Below, in pieces: positions 35,116-42,897 of a DNA stretch of 42,897 bases. The notes under the pieces are model-generated. The model ran no database searches and had not been told where the DNA came from. It saw nothing but the letters and a program-made list of their open reading frames with translations. The stretch lies in NCBI GenBank assembly GCA_944388995.1, contig CALXKN010000015.1, positions 1 through 42,897 of the forward strand, read 5' to 3'. The position numbers and the translations under genes are program-made. Position 1 is the first letter of the stretch; each line of letters begins with the position of its first letter. The DNA comes from an uncultured Spirochaetota bacterium (lineage in GTDB: Bacteria > Spirochaetota > Spirochaetia > JAFGXN01).

Positions 35116-38100
35116 TTACGATGCGGCGATTTGCACCGCGTTTTCGCGGATCTGGTTGATCGCCGCCAGTAGGGCGCTTCGGGTGTTCGCGTCAAACAGC
35201 TTGATAAAGCTGACCGGTTTGTCAAACGGCGGCTTGGTCAGCTCCGCGGCGTTTTCCATATATCCATTCAGTTCTATATGATGGATGATCTTATGGACAA
35301 AGGCGATCTGCTTTTGATTTAAAGATTGATCATTTATAAAGGCAGAAAACGCCTGCATCGCCGCGTCGTGATCTAATTTGGCAATTTTTCGCACCAATAA
35401 CCCGAACGGCGTCTCTCCGAATTCCCGTTTGTAATCTTCTTCGCTTCCAAGCTCGCTGGTCAGCACGCGCTCCAACTCCCGATAATCGTTCCTTGTCAGC
35501 GGAATATTGTGGGTCAGTTTGTAAATCGCAAGCGTATTTCCGTGCTCGTTGACGTAGCGGTTGACTTTCGCGCGGTAATCCTCAAAACCGGCGTACGGCG
35601 GAACGGGTTCCCCGGCGACATCGGCGGTCACCGGATCGGTCAGGTTCGTGACAATGGTTTTTTGTCCGCTGCCGCTTTCATCCAAAAAGCGGATCAAATC
35701 CCGAAGCTGTCGCCGGGTTCGTTCAAACTGCAGAATGTCGTTGGCGTCCCAAAACGCGTCCGTCTGGATTTCCTTTAAGAGCGGCAGCTTCGCCTTAATT
35801 TGCGGAATGTTCGCCTTCCGTTCCAACAGGGCAGCGGTTTCGCAAAGCTGTTTCCTTGCGGTTTGAAAAGCGGGCGTTTGCCCGATGTACGCGAGAATCA
35901 GCCCGTATAGAAAATTGTCAAACCGCTTGGCAAATTCGTCCGTTTCTTCAAATTGAACGAGCGGCGCGATTTGCGAAAGGAGCTCTGTTTTTCCGCTTTC
36001 GCTGATCGATTGAAACGCTTCTTTGTGTTTGTATTTTTCTACGGCGTGCAGCTTGAGCTTGACGGAAATCAACTCCGGATTCAGCGCCGCGACCAGCTGG
36101 CGGCAGGTTTCGGTGATTTCGCCTCTCCACGCCTGATATTCGTCCGCGGCGAAGGCGCTTTCCTGCAAGGCTGCCGCGATTTGAACCAGCTCGCCAAATA
36201 GATTCTCCGACAGCGTTTTGGTCTCTTTTGCTTCATAGCCTTCTTGGTGCGCGCGGAAATATTCAAAATTGCCGCAGTAATCGAAAATCAAAAAGCGCCG
36301 CTTGTCCGTGTACAAGCCGTCAATCTGATCGACGCACGCCAATCCCTTACACAACCGCGTGCCGCGGCCAATCATCTGCCAGAACTTCGCTTTGGAACGC
36401 ACTTTTTTGAAGAACACCAGATTGACGCACTCGGGCACGTCGATGCCGGTGTCCATCATATCCACCGACACGGCGATTTGCGGTTCCTTTTCCGGCTGCT
36501 TGAAATCGTCGATAACAGTCTGCGCGTAGGCGTCGTCGCAGATGACGCGCTGGGCGAAGGTTCCGCGGTACTGCGGGTAGAGCTTGTTGAATCGCTCCAG
36601 AATGAACTCGGCGTGGCGCTTGTTCTGCGCGAAGACAATGGTTTTGCCCAGACGGTCGCCGCCTTCGATTTTGATGCCGCGTTCCATTAAATCCTGCAAA
36701 ACCAGATCCGCCGTTTTTTCGTTGAACACAAACTTGTTAAGCTTCTCCGACGGAATCCAATCCGGCAGAACGCCGTCTTCGATAAAATCGTCCTCATAGC
36801 GTTCTTTGTCTTCATCGGACAATTCGTCGTAGGCGATGCCTTCGTCCAGGAATTTGGTTTTCACCTCGTAATTGTAATACGGCACCAGCACATGATCCTG
36901 CCGCACAGCCGTTTCGTAATCGTAAGCGTAGGTGGGCACGCCGTGCTCCATTTCGAAGAAATCATAGGTGTTGCGGTCCACGTCGGTTTTCGGCGTGGCG
37001 GTGAGCCCCACCATCAGCGCGTCAAAGTACTCAAAAATCGCCCGGTATTTTTTGAAAATGCTCCGGTGGCTTTCATCAATGATGATCAGATCGAAATGCG
37101 CCGGGGTGAACAGCCGGCGGCCGTCTTTGGACTTGGTGTCGTCGATGGCGTTGAGAATGGTCGGGTAGGTGGAGAACACGATGCGGGCGTTCCGATCGTC
37201 TTTGTTGGAGCAGAGATTGCACAGGGACAGATCCGGCAGATAATTCTTAAAACCGTCTTTTGCCTGTTTAACCAGCGCGGTGCGGTCGGCTAAAAAGAGG
37301 ATGTTCGTGATCCACTTGCCGCGGCTGAGCACGTCTGCCAGGCTGGAAGCGGTTCTGGTTTTGCCGGTGCCGGTCGCCATGACCAGCAGGTGTTTGCGGA
37401 AGCCGTTCGCGATTTGATCGCAGACCGCCCGGATCGCCTCTTTTTGGTAATACCGGTCAGTGATGCGGTCGTCGATGGGAACGCGCGTTAAATCCATCCG
37501 TTCAGCGCGGCGGTTCATCAGTTTTTGTAAATCGTCCTTGCTGAACACGCCGCTGACTTTCCGCTGCGGGCCGGTCCGGTCATCCCAAAAATACGTTTCA
37601 AAGCCGTTGGTGGTGAACATCATCGGCCTGCGGCCGAATTGACGCTCCAAACAATCCGCGTACAGGACAGCCTGCTTGCGGCCAATGTTGGGATCTTTGC
37701 CGGTTCGCTTGGCTTCAATGACCGCGAGCGGAAGACCGTCCTTGCCGAACAGCACATAATCGCAAAAGCCCGGCTTTCCGTCCGCGCCGCTCATGCCTTG
37801 CACGGGGAACTCTTCCCGGACGTCCGCGTCCGGTCCGGTGAATTTCCAGCCCATGAGCTTTAAGTCCACATCGATGTAGATTTTGCGCGTCTGGAATTCG
37901 GAGAGGTCTTCCGGCTGGAAGACGCGTTCCTTTTGATGCTGTTCTTTTCCGGCAGTGTATTGCGCCGCCAGTTCTTCAATCTGTTTGCGAAGCGCCTCGA
38001 TTTCCGCTTCTTTTTCGTCCAGCAGCCTTTCCTGCTCTTTGATTTTCCGAGTATCAACCGCCGCCTTTTCGGCGGGGATTAGGCTTTCATCAAACGCGCG

Positions 38101-38493
38101 CTCCGCGTACTCCGCGCCGTAGCAGTAGTCAATCCACTGAATGAACTCAAACAAGCCTTTCAGCGAAGCGAGCGCGTCTCCGGGCTGTACGCTTCGTTCC
38201 GTGTGCACCGCCAGATTGCCGAGTTTGACGATGAAGGGCAGTTTGCTCCACGTTCGGGAGTCCAGCGCGAAGCGGAAGGTCGGGTCGTGAATGAGGGATT
38301 GCAGGTTGTCTTTGTAGGGCATTTCCATGGAAGTGTCGGCGGAATAGACCCATTTGACTGCCAACTCCAAAGCCTTCCGGCAGCCCACGGCGCACAGGGC
38401 GGGAGAGGAGGCATAGATTTTTTCCGCCTCGGTGCAGGCATGAGAGAAGAGGGCGTATTCGGGTTTGGTCTGAAGAAAGGTAAAGTTGGCCAA
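35116..38493 (-). CDS. hsdR: Type I restriction enzyme, R subunit
   Basis: This 1125-residue protein has an N-terminal DUF4145-like helical domain (residues 1-130, CRKALELAVKWVY) and a coiled coil (about 147-180). The PD-(D/E)xK nuclease has Asp245 and Glu260-x-Lys262 (CDYVLFG, VIEAKR). The superfamily 2 DNA translocase has Walker A ATGTGKT (373-379) and DESH (473-476), and VGLTATP and GRGTRLCKG motifs are also visible. HsdR cuts unmodified DNA after translocation in complex with HsdM and HsdS. The start is TTG 38493, nine bases after GGAGG. It has its own predicted promoter and is separated from hsdS by two other transcription units. It looks intact. Confidence 0.95.
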   Translation of the reverse strand: MANFTFLQTKPEYALFSHACTEAEKIYASSPALCAVGCRKALELAVKWVYSADTSMEMPYKDNLQSLIHDPTFRFALDSRTWSKLPFIVKLGNLAVHTERSVQPGDALASLKGLFEFIQWIDYCYGAEYAERAFDESLIPAEKAAVDTRKIKEQERLLDEKEAEIEALRKQIEELAAQYTAGKEQHQKERVFQPEDLSEFQTRKIYIDVDLKLMGWKFTGPDADVREEFPVQGMSGADGKPGFCDYVLFGKDGLPLAVIEAKRTGKDPNIGRKQAVLYADCLERQFGRRPMMFTTNGFETYFWDDRTGPQRKVSGVFSKDDLQKLMNRRAERMDLTRVPIDDRITDRYYQKEAIRAVCDQIANGFRKHLLVMATGTGKTRTASSLADVLSRGKWITNILFLADRTALVKQAKDGFKNYLPDLSLCNLCSNKDDRNARIVFSTYPTILNAIDDTKSKDGRRLFTPAHFDLIIIDESHRSIFKKYRAIFEYFDALMVGLTATPKTDVDRNTYDFFEMEHGVPTYAYDYETAVRQDHVLVPYYNYEVKTKFLDEGIAYDELSDEDKERYEDDFIEDGVLPDWIPSEKLNKFVFNEKTADLVLQDLMERGIKIEGGDRLGKTIVFAQNKRHAEFILERFNKLYPQYRGTFAQRVICDDAYAQTVIDDFKQPEKEPQIAVSVDMMDTGIDVPECVNLVFFKKVRSKAKFWQMIGRGTRLCKGLACVDQIDGLYTDKRRFLIFDYCGNFEYFRAHQEGYEAKETKTLSENLFGELVQIAAALQESAFAADEYQAWRGEITETCRQLVAALNPELISVKLKLHAVEKYKHKEAFQSISESGKTELLSQIAPLVQFEETDEFAKRFDNFLYGLILAYIGQTPAFQTARKQLCETAALLERKANIPQIKAKLPLLKEIQTDAFWDANDILQFERTRRQLRDLIRFLDESGSGQKTIVTNLTDPVTADVAGEPVPPYAGFEDYRAKVNRYVNEHGNTLAIYKLTHNIPLTRNDYRELERVLTSELGSEEDYKREFGETPFGLLVRKIAKLDHDAAMQAFSAFINDQSLNQKQIAFVHKIIHHIELNGYMENAAELTKPPFDKPVSFIKLFDANTRSALLAAINQIRENAVQIAAS

Positions 38494-38525
38494 AGAGAAA
38501 TGCCTCCGAACAATTATCCGAAAAT

Positions 38526-38554
38526 ATTATACTCTATGCCGCGGATTTTTTCTA
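38526..38554 (-). promoter_or_regulatory. Predicted hsdR promoter
   Basis: On the minus strand TAGAAA (38549-38554) and a perfect TATAAT (38526-38531) are 17 bases apart, with the hsdR start about 33 bases further on. A second TATAAT (38577-38582) lies upstream without a good -35 box. hsdR therefore appears to be transcribed independently of hsdMS. Confidence 0.55.
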
Positions 38555-38592
38555 CTTACTTCTTACGGTTTAAATAATTATAGAAAACATTT

Positions 38593-38611
38593 TGCCGGCA
38601 AAAGACCGGCA
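38593..38611 (-). terminator. Weak hairpin between small ORF and hsdR
   Basis: TGCCGG (38593-38598) and CCGGCA (38606-38611) form a 6-bp stem with a seven-base loop, downstream of the small partner ORF on the minus strand. Only an interrupted T-rich stretch follows, so it would be a weak terminator. Confidence 0.4.
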
Positions 38612-38666
38612 GAGAGGAAAATCGGGGCTTTTGCATTAAAAATATGGTGAAAAAGCGAATTTCAAA

Positions 38667-39152
38667 CTATTCTTTTTCCGTTAAATAAAACCGGTGGTTC
38701 TTGTCCAAGAACACAACATAAAAAATATCCGTAGAAAGTTGTTTTTCCTGGGCTTCGGTTTCGTCAATAAAAAAGCCGATTAGCCGGACTTTTGATTCCA
38801 GCCGGAACCGTGCCCATTTAACGGTATCAGGAATATGGCGGGGATGGGTAAAATCAGAGTTCCTGGGAAAAGTGCCGTAAATTTCCAGTACCTTTAAACC
38901 GCCGCTTCCGGTTCTCTGGTTAAGCCAATACTGTTTATTTTCTTTTGAATACTCTTTGAGTTTATCTAGAAGCTTTGTTTTTTCGTTGTCATTCCAGTCT
39001 TTAAAATCCTGCCCCGCTTTTTGGCTTCCGTCAAAATACTTAAGACTGAAGGAAAGTTTGCCTCTCGCCTCGGCAATGTCACAAACAAATTCATCTTTGG
39101 GAAGGGATTGGAGAAATCTATCTTTGCGTGGATTCTGTCTTTTCTCTGCCAA
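38667..39152 (-). CDS. Small protein of unknown family overlapping ATPase gene (possible effector)
   Basis: About 161 residues if started at TTG 39152, which has GGGAGG 11 bases upstream; the longest reading starts at 39275 and would give 202 residues. It overlaps the ATPase gene end by 35 bp (158 bp for the long form), so the two are almost certainly coupled. The protein is rich in Lys, Asp and Phe, with no signal peptide or membrane segment. Toward the C-terminus the pattern KWARFRLESKVRLIGFFI, then FYVVFLDKNHRFY, suggests a small compact alpha/beta domain. I do not recognise the family and see no HNH, TOPRIM or RloB motif. By position it could be the toxin or nuclease of a two-gene defence unit; this is inference only. 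Confidence 0.65.
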   Translation of the reverse strand: MAEKRQNPRKDRFLQSLPKDEFVCDIAEARGKLSFSLKYFDGSQKAGQDFKDWNDNEKTKLLDKLKEYSKENKQYWLNQRTGSGGLKVLEIYGTFPRNSDFTHPRHIPDTVKWARFRLESKVRLIGFFIDETEAQEKQLSTDIFYVVFLDKNHRFYLTEKE

Positions 39153-40302
39153 TTTTTGGGAATCCTCCCACCAGATGTTTTTTATAAGGTATGGAAACAG
39201 GCCTGTCGTTCCGCAAGTTGGGCGACTTGGGTTCATCCAAACGATAGCAGAAACTTTCGTTCTGTTCTTTTTCAAAAATATAGGTTCTGTAACGACCGAG
39301 AATATCCATAATATCCGTATTATGGCTGGTAAAAATCAGCTGGGCGTTTTTTGGATTCTTTTCTTTGACAAGAAACAAATCCAAAAGATGAGGCAGAATA
39401 TCCGGATGCAGGTTAATGTCAAATTCATCAAGAACTAAGACACCTCCCGTTGAAAGTACCGAGTAGTAATTCATCAGTGTGCCAAAGAGTGTTTTTGTAC
39501 CGCTGGATTCATCGTTGTATAATAAACGTTTGGTTTCCTTATTTTCAAGAGTGTGGTAAAAAACAGGAAAAGAAATAATCTGATTATATTCATTTTTCCG
39601 AGTTTCTATTTTGATATCGTCAATACCGGTATCGAACTGTCTGATTTTAGAAGCAACGAAAGCAAGGTGTTCCGGGTGTGATCGATAAAACTGTGCTGCA
39701 CCCAAAATATCCCTGGCTTTTGAATCGGATAATCCTGTATAACTGACATTGATAACAAAATAGAAAAAAAAATCAAAAATTTCTTTGATTTCTGGTAAAC
39801 CATATTGATTTAATGTACAGATAAAAGAGGCATTATCTCTGAACAAAATATCGGCATGACCTTTGTAAAGACTGTTTTTTACAACAGTGTTTCTGTTGCG
39901 TGTAAAAATTTCCGTTTCCCTAGAACCGGGGGCGGCTTTTTTTCTAAATAATCGCTCGGAGAGAACAACCTTAGGTGAAACTTCCAATTCATACCGGTAA
40001 TAAATACCGTTTTGTATGAACTCAATATATAATTCGGAAGGTTCTTTATTAAAGAAAAACGAATCAACCAAAATCTCGTCATTTGGCTTTGTTTGAAAAC
40101 TGAGTTCGGCAAAATATGTTATAAAAGCCAAAATTTTAAGAGCGTTTGTTTTACCCGAAGCATTGGCTCCCTTAAAACACATTGCCGTTGCAGCGGGAAG
40201 ATTCAACGAAATATCAGAAGGCACGGAACCGTCCAGCTCCAGATCAACCTGCATCCAGTCCTTAAAGCACCAGCAGTTTTTGGCACCGTATCCCAACAAC
40301 AT
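39118..40302 (-). CDS. AAA/ABC-type ATPase, COG1106 (RloA/AbiL-like)
   Basis: The 394-residue ATPase starts with the typical COG1106 N-terminus (MLLGYGAKNCWCFKDW). It has Walker A GANASGKT (45-52), an ABC-like signature NDESSGTK (263-270), Walker B VLVLDEFD (288-295) and the switch His in SHNTD (326-330), followed by the RPVSIPYKKHLVGGFPKIG ending common in this group. Such SMC/Rad50-like ATPases act as sensors in defence systems (RloA, AbiL, PARIS AriA, Septu PtuA), each with a different small effector. This gene has its own consensus promoter and is followed by an overlapping small ORF. Base composition is AT-rich compared with hsdR, suggesting separate acquisition. The start ATG 40302 follows GGGGGCAGG. 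Confidence 0.88.
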   Translation of the reverse strand: MLLGYGAKNCWCFKDWMQVDLELDGSVPSDISLNLPAATAMCFKGANASGKTNALKILAFITYFAELSFQTKPNDEILVDSFFFNKEPSELYIEFIQNGIYYRYELEVSPKVVLSERLFRKKAAPGSRETEIFTRNRNTVVKNSLYKGHADILFRDNASFICTLNQYGLPEIKEIFDFFFYFVINVSYTGLSDSKARDILGAAQFYRSHPEHLAFVASKIRQFDTGIDDIKIETRKNEYNQIISFPVFYHTLENKETKRLLYNDESSGTKTLFGTLMNYYSVLSTGGVLVLDEFDINLHPDILPHLLDLFLVKEKNPKNAQLIFTSHNTDIMDILGRYRTYIFEKEQNESFCYRLDEPKSPNLRNDRPVSIPYKKHLVGGFPKIGREKTESTQR

Positions 40303-40327
40303 AGACCTGCCCCCTTATTTTGATTAA

Positions 40328-40356
40328 ATTATAGTTTATCAACATATTTTTGTCAA
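40328..40356 (-). promoter_or_regulatory. Consensus promoter of ATPase/small-protein unit
   Basis: On the minus strand TTGACA (40351-40356) and TATAAT (40328-40333) are separated by exactly 17 bases; both boxes are perfect sigma-70-type consensus. The ATPase start codon is about 25 bases downstream. It is the strongest-looking promoter in the window. Confidence 0.8.
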
Positions 40357-40372
40357 GTTTTGACAAAAATAT
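40344..40372. promoter_or_regulatory. 13-bp inverted repeat covering the -35 box (probable operator)
   Basis: ATATTTTTGTCAA (40344-40356) and TTGACAAAAATAT (40360-40372) are a perfect inverted repeat around a 3-bp centre. One arm contains the -35 box and part of the spacer, so a bound protein would block polymerase. There is no T tract on the minus strand after the stem, which argues against its being a simple terminator of the HAD gene. Confidence 0.65.
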
Positions 40373-40447
40373 TTACTTAAAAAAAGATCAAAGGGTCCGA
40401 TGAGGGGAAAAGACTAGGAAAAATACAAATAAAGCAAGATAATACGA

Positions 40448-41626
40448 TTATAAATCATCTTCATTTATCATTGCCATAATATCCTGTGCTTCTTTTGTCA
40501 TTGTTTTTAGACTATAAATTAACTTTTTGTAAAAAATTGATACATCTAAATCACGTAATATGTAACACACTTGACTATTCTCAAGTGCAATTTTAAATAA
40601 AACCACTTTTTCTTCAAACGTCCAATTATCAACTTCTTGTAATTTACTGATAATGGAATGTGTTGTGGCAAAACTGCCGCTATTTTCTAAGGCAATGATT
40701 AAATCACTTTTTTTACGTTCACTTTCATTGACATTTTTATCGGCGTTGATTTGTTCATTTTTGTATTGATAATGCAGAGTTTCCAAAACTTCATTGGTAG
40801 CAGTGCGGTCGATGATGTTTTTAATCAAAATATCCAGTTCTGAATTTTCCGTATAATCGGCCGGGACAAAATATTTGATTCTGCCATCTCGCATCATTTT
40901 ATATACTTTTGTCTTGTCTTTGCTTTCTGCGTTGTAGACTCCAATAGAATGTCCGCCATAAGAATTCACCAGTTTCATGCAGGGAATATCAGTATCGCTG
41001 TCTCCGATATAAATCATATTGCGGAAAGGAACCCGCATTTCTTCGGGAGAAAATGATTCGTTTACGCCGGGATCGTTAATGTCCAAAACACCTTTTTCAA
41101 TACGGAACAAAAACTGCGTTTTATTGGTATAGTTGACAACTTGTGCCGGCCATACCGCCACCCCTTTTTTGTTATAATAAAAAGAACTGGCATAGATTTT
41201 TTCAAAGGCTCCGTTTTTTGCCACTGATGTTCCTTCAATTATCTCTTTCAGACCGGAAGAAATAATATAATGTTCTACGATAACCTTTTTCTCTTTTCCG
41301 TATTCCCGAATCCGTTCAAACCATTGTTCCACACCGGGAAAAAGCTGAACCTTAGAACCGTATTCCGCCAGTTTTTCTTTCGTAAACAAAACTTTGCCTT
41401 CCGATTCCTCTCTCATGGTATACATATAGGCAAGGTTTTGATCCATGTCGTTTTCTTCGGCAATACCGTTTGACTTTTGCCAAAAATCAGCAACATCATA
41501 TCCTACCGATTGAATATATCCCTGTGCCTGCATATCGTCAGGAGTTAAGGTTTTATCAAAATCGTAACAAATTGCAACAACAGGGTTAACCTCTTTGTGC
41601 TTACGCTCGTATTCTTTATCCGGCAT
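40448..41626 (-). CDS. HAD-superfamily phosphatase with extra C-terminal helical domain, in hsdMS operon
   Basis: Of 392 residues, the first 270 or so form a phosphoserine-phosphatase-like HAD domain: motif I DFDKT (Asp22, Asp24), motif II ISSG, motif III YIGDSDTDIPCMK, all catalytic positions present. After a Lys/Asn/Glu-rich linker (about 285-310) comes a helical domain of about 80 residues (THSIISKLQEVDNWTFEEKV onward) that I do not recognise. ATG 41626 follows AAGGAGG, and the gap to hsdS is 12 bp, so it is co-transcribed with hsdM and hsdS. Being cytoplasmic and adjacent to restriction genes, it might process nucleic-acid ends, a nucleotide signal or a phosphoprotein; the substrate is unknown. 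Confidence 0.82.
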   Translation of the reverse strand: MPDKEYERKHKEVNPVVAICYDFDKTLTPDDMQAQGYIQSVGYDVADFWQKSNGIAEENDMDQNLAYMYTMREESEGKVLFTKEKLAEYGSKVQLFPGVEQWFERIREYGKEKKVIVEHYIISSGLKEIIEGTSVAKNGAFEKIYASSFYYNKKGVAVWPAQVVNYTNKTQFLFRIEKGVLDINDPGVNESFSPEEMRVPFRNMIYIGDSDTDIPCMKLVNSYGGHSIGVYNAESKDKTKVYKMMRDGRIKYFVPADYTENSELDILIKNIIDRTATNEVLETLHYQYKNEQINADKNVNESERKKSDLIIALENSGSFATTHSIISKLQEVDNWTFEEKVVLFKIALENSQVCYILRDLDVSIFYKKLIYSLKTMTKEAQDIMAMINEDDL

Positions 41627-41638
41627 GAAAATCCTCCT

Positions 41639-42793
41639 TTACCCAAAGTATTCCTGCATCAGCGCCTTTTTCAGTATTTCCAGTTTTTCAAGGCTTTTTT
41701 GGATTGCAGTTTTCGTCTTGTCGGTCTGGGCAACGAACGCGGCAAAGCGGTTTTGCAAATCGAGCGATGGAACGGGAATACAAATATTTTCCACGATGGT
41801 TTTGGATATTTCTTTGAACGTCGCGCCTCTGCCGAGAGAATTAAGATAATCTACGTTGAGTAATAGCAGAGTATATAAATATCTAGGTATGATAGTTTCG
41901 TTGCAAATTATATTTTTAAAACCTTGGTTGCAATAGAAAGGATTTCCCGCAATAGCGAGTTTCCCAATAGGAGCTCTGGAAGATAGAAGCACTGTGCCGG
42001 TTGGCATTTCTTGCAGCGAGCAACTTTCTACACCGGCTTTTGTTAATTTCCTCACAGAATCGAAAATGTATCCGCTGTCTGCTTCCAACTCTGCTGGCGT
42101 GATCCATCGGTAGGGGCCTCCCCAAAACTCTTCTTGTTCTGTTTTTGGAGTCGCGCCGCTTGCAACAGTTCCAATGTCTTTTATCGTCATCCACGAGGTT
42201 TGCGCTTTCGATAAGTCACAATCCCCGAACATCTCGATAAATCGGGATTTCACCAATTCATCCAGCTTTTTGAGCTGCTGGCGGCGTTTGGCAATCAGGT
42301 CGCTGACCTTGTCCAGTACCGCCGCAATTTTACGCTGTTCGTCGAGAGGTGGGAGGGGAAGTTCTATTTCAGCTATACGGCTTTTTCTAACTGATGGAAT
42401 TGTAGTGGATTCACAGTAAGATTGCAAATCGATGCTACACATAAAATAGTAAAGGTAACGTGTATTTAAATTGTTGTTGTTTGTATGGATTCCCATTGCA
42501 TTATTATCGATAAGGCAATAATTTTCTGTTATTGCTCTGCGATTTAACCGTAGAGCTTCTCCAATTTTAGCAAAAACAATAGTTTGGGGAGGAAGAATTG
42601 TTCCGTGGATTTCTTTGACTACATTGTCGTCGATATAGTTTTCGCAGTACTTTAATTCTTGAGTGCCAAGAAGTACATTCTTTGAAATATCCCCAACCTT
42701 ATAAAAGGGATATTTTCCATTTCTATTTCCTTGAAATTTATTTGGAAATCCTGTTCCAGAAAAGAAAGTACAAACTTCCCCTAACTTCGCCAT
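41639..42793 (-). CDS. hsdS: Type I restriction-modification specificity subunit
   Basis: This 384-residue protein has two target-recognition domains (about residues 1-140 and 195-335). Each is followed by a conserved region with a coiled coil: LPPLDEQRKIAAVLDKVSDL, and at the end VPSLDLQNRFAAFVAQTD. HsdS reads the bipartite DNA target and assembles with HsdM and HsdR. ATG 42793 overlaps the hsdM stop (TGATG); a GTG one codon earlier (42796) is an equal alternative. It is a complete gene with no sign of an internal stop. Confidence 0.93.
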   Translation of the reverse strand: MAKLGEVCTFFSGTGFPNKFQGNRNGKYPFYKVGDISKNVLLGTQELKYCENYIDDNVVKEIHGTILPPQTIVFAKIGEALRLNRRAITENYCLIDNNAMGIHTNNNNLNTRYLYYFMCSIDLQSYCESTTIPSVRKSRIAEIELPLPPLDEQRKIAAVLDKVSDLIAKRRQQLKKLDELVKSRFIEMFGDCDLSKAQTSWMTIKDIGTVASGATPKTEQEEFWGGPYRWITPAELEADSGYIFDSVRKLTKAGVESCSLQEMPTGTVLLSSRAPIGKLAIAGNPFYCNQGFKNIICNETIIPRYLYTLLLLNVDYLNSLGRGATFKEISKTIVENICIPVPSLDLQNRFAAFVAQTDKTKTAIQKSLEKLEILKKALMQEYFG

Positions 42794-42897
42794 CACAGCA
42801 TCCCCTTCAGTTCTTTCAGTCCTGCGGTGATTTCTTCTTCCAGTGTATGCAGTTCCGCCATGATGTGGGAGGTGGGAGGATATTCCACCGGTACATA
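42793..42897 (-). CDS. hsdM: Type I DNA methyltransferase (M subunit), C-terminal end only
   Basis: This frame enters the window on the minus strand and ends at TGA 42793-42795, giving the last 34 residues. The ending IMAELHTLEEEITAGLKELK is the short helical C-terminus typical of HsdM, and the position directly before hsdS with a TGATG overlap supports it. The methylase motifs lie outside the window. Confidence 0.75.
   Translation of the reverse strand, partial: YVPVEYPPTSHIMAELHTLEEEITAGLKELKGML

Noticed and set aside
39153-39275. Long N-terminal extension of the small ATPase-partner protein
   Set aside because: It lies wholly inside the ATPase reading frame. The TTG at 39152 has a GGGAGG site, so the shorter form is preferred, though the longer one is not excluded.

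Overview
The window looks like a spirochaete chromosome, most likely Treponema or a close relative. This is judged from memory of gene order and protein style, with no database search. The supporting signs are the run rimP-nusA-infB-rbfA-truB-ribF-rpsO-pnp-dut-lptF-lptG-tgt-murJ on one strand, an RND pump whose adaptor lacks the alpha-hairpin (as in Borrelia BesA), a monomeric B12-dependent ribonucleotide reductase, and frequent GTG and TTG starts. By eye the core is of medium G+C, and the last 4 kb is clearly richer in A+T.

Layout. 1-2917 (+): the 3' part of a TPR gene that opens with 22 copies of an 18-bp repeat, followed by ychF. 2973-6951: an NAD-dependent epimerase (-), divergent recQ (+), and a secreted repeat protein that overlaps the recQ end. 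6953-8923 (-): the class II reductase. 9229-9907 (+): a lipoprotein knocked out of frame by one base in a T8 tract. 10109-17270 (+): marR, an outer-membrane/adaptor/RND efflux operon, a small PII-like companion and a degenerate response regulator. 17338-18943 (+): a 16-codon leader ORF and glyA. 18940-34980 (+): the long translation, RNA-metabolism and envelope operon, driven by a TTGACT/TATAAA promoter that lies just upstream of an intrinsic terminator. It ends with murJ and a HEAT-repeat protein.

34981-42897 (-): a defence island. It holds the end of hsdM, then hsdS and a HAD-family phosphatase in one operon; a separate two-gene unit (a COG1106/RloA-like ATPase and an overlapping small protein of unknown family) behind a consensus promoter whose -35 box sits in a 13-bp inverted repeat; and hsdR with its own promoter. 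An imperfect inverted repeat marks the junction with the core operon.

Most promising for follow-up: the ATPase/small-protein unit nested in the type I restriction locus, the HAD phosphatase co-transcribed with hsdMS, the T8 switch in the lipoprotein, and the leader terminator ahead of rimP-nusA. No rRNA, tRNA, CRISPR array or transposase was seen. All promoters, operators and hairpins were found by eye and are predictions.
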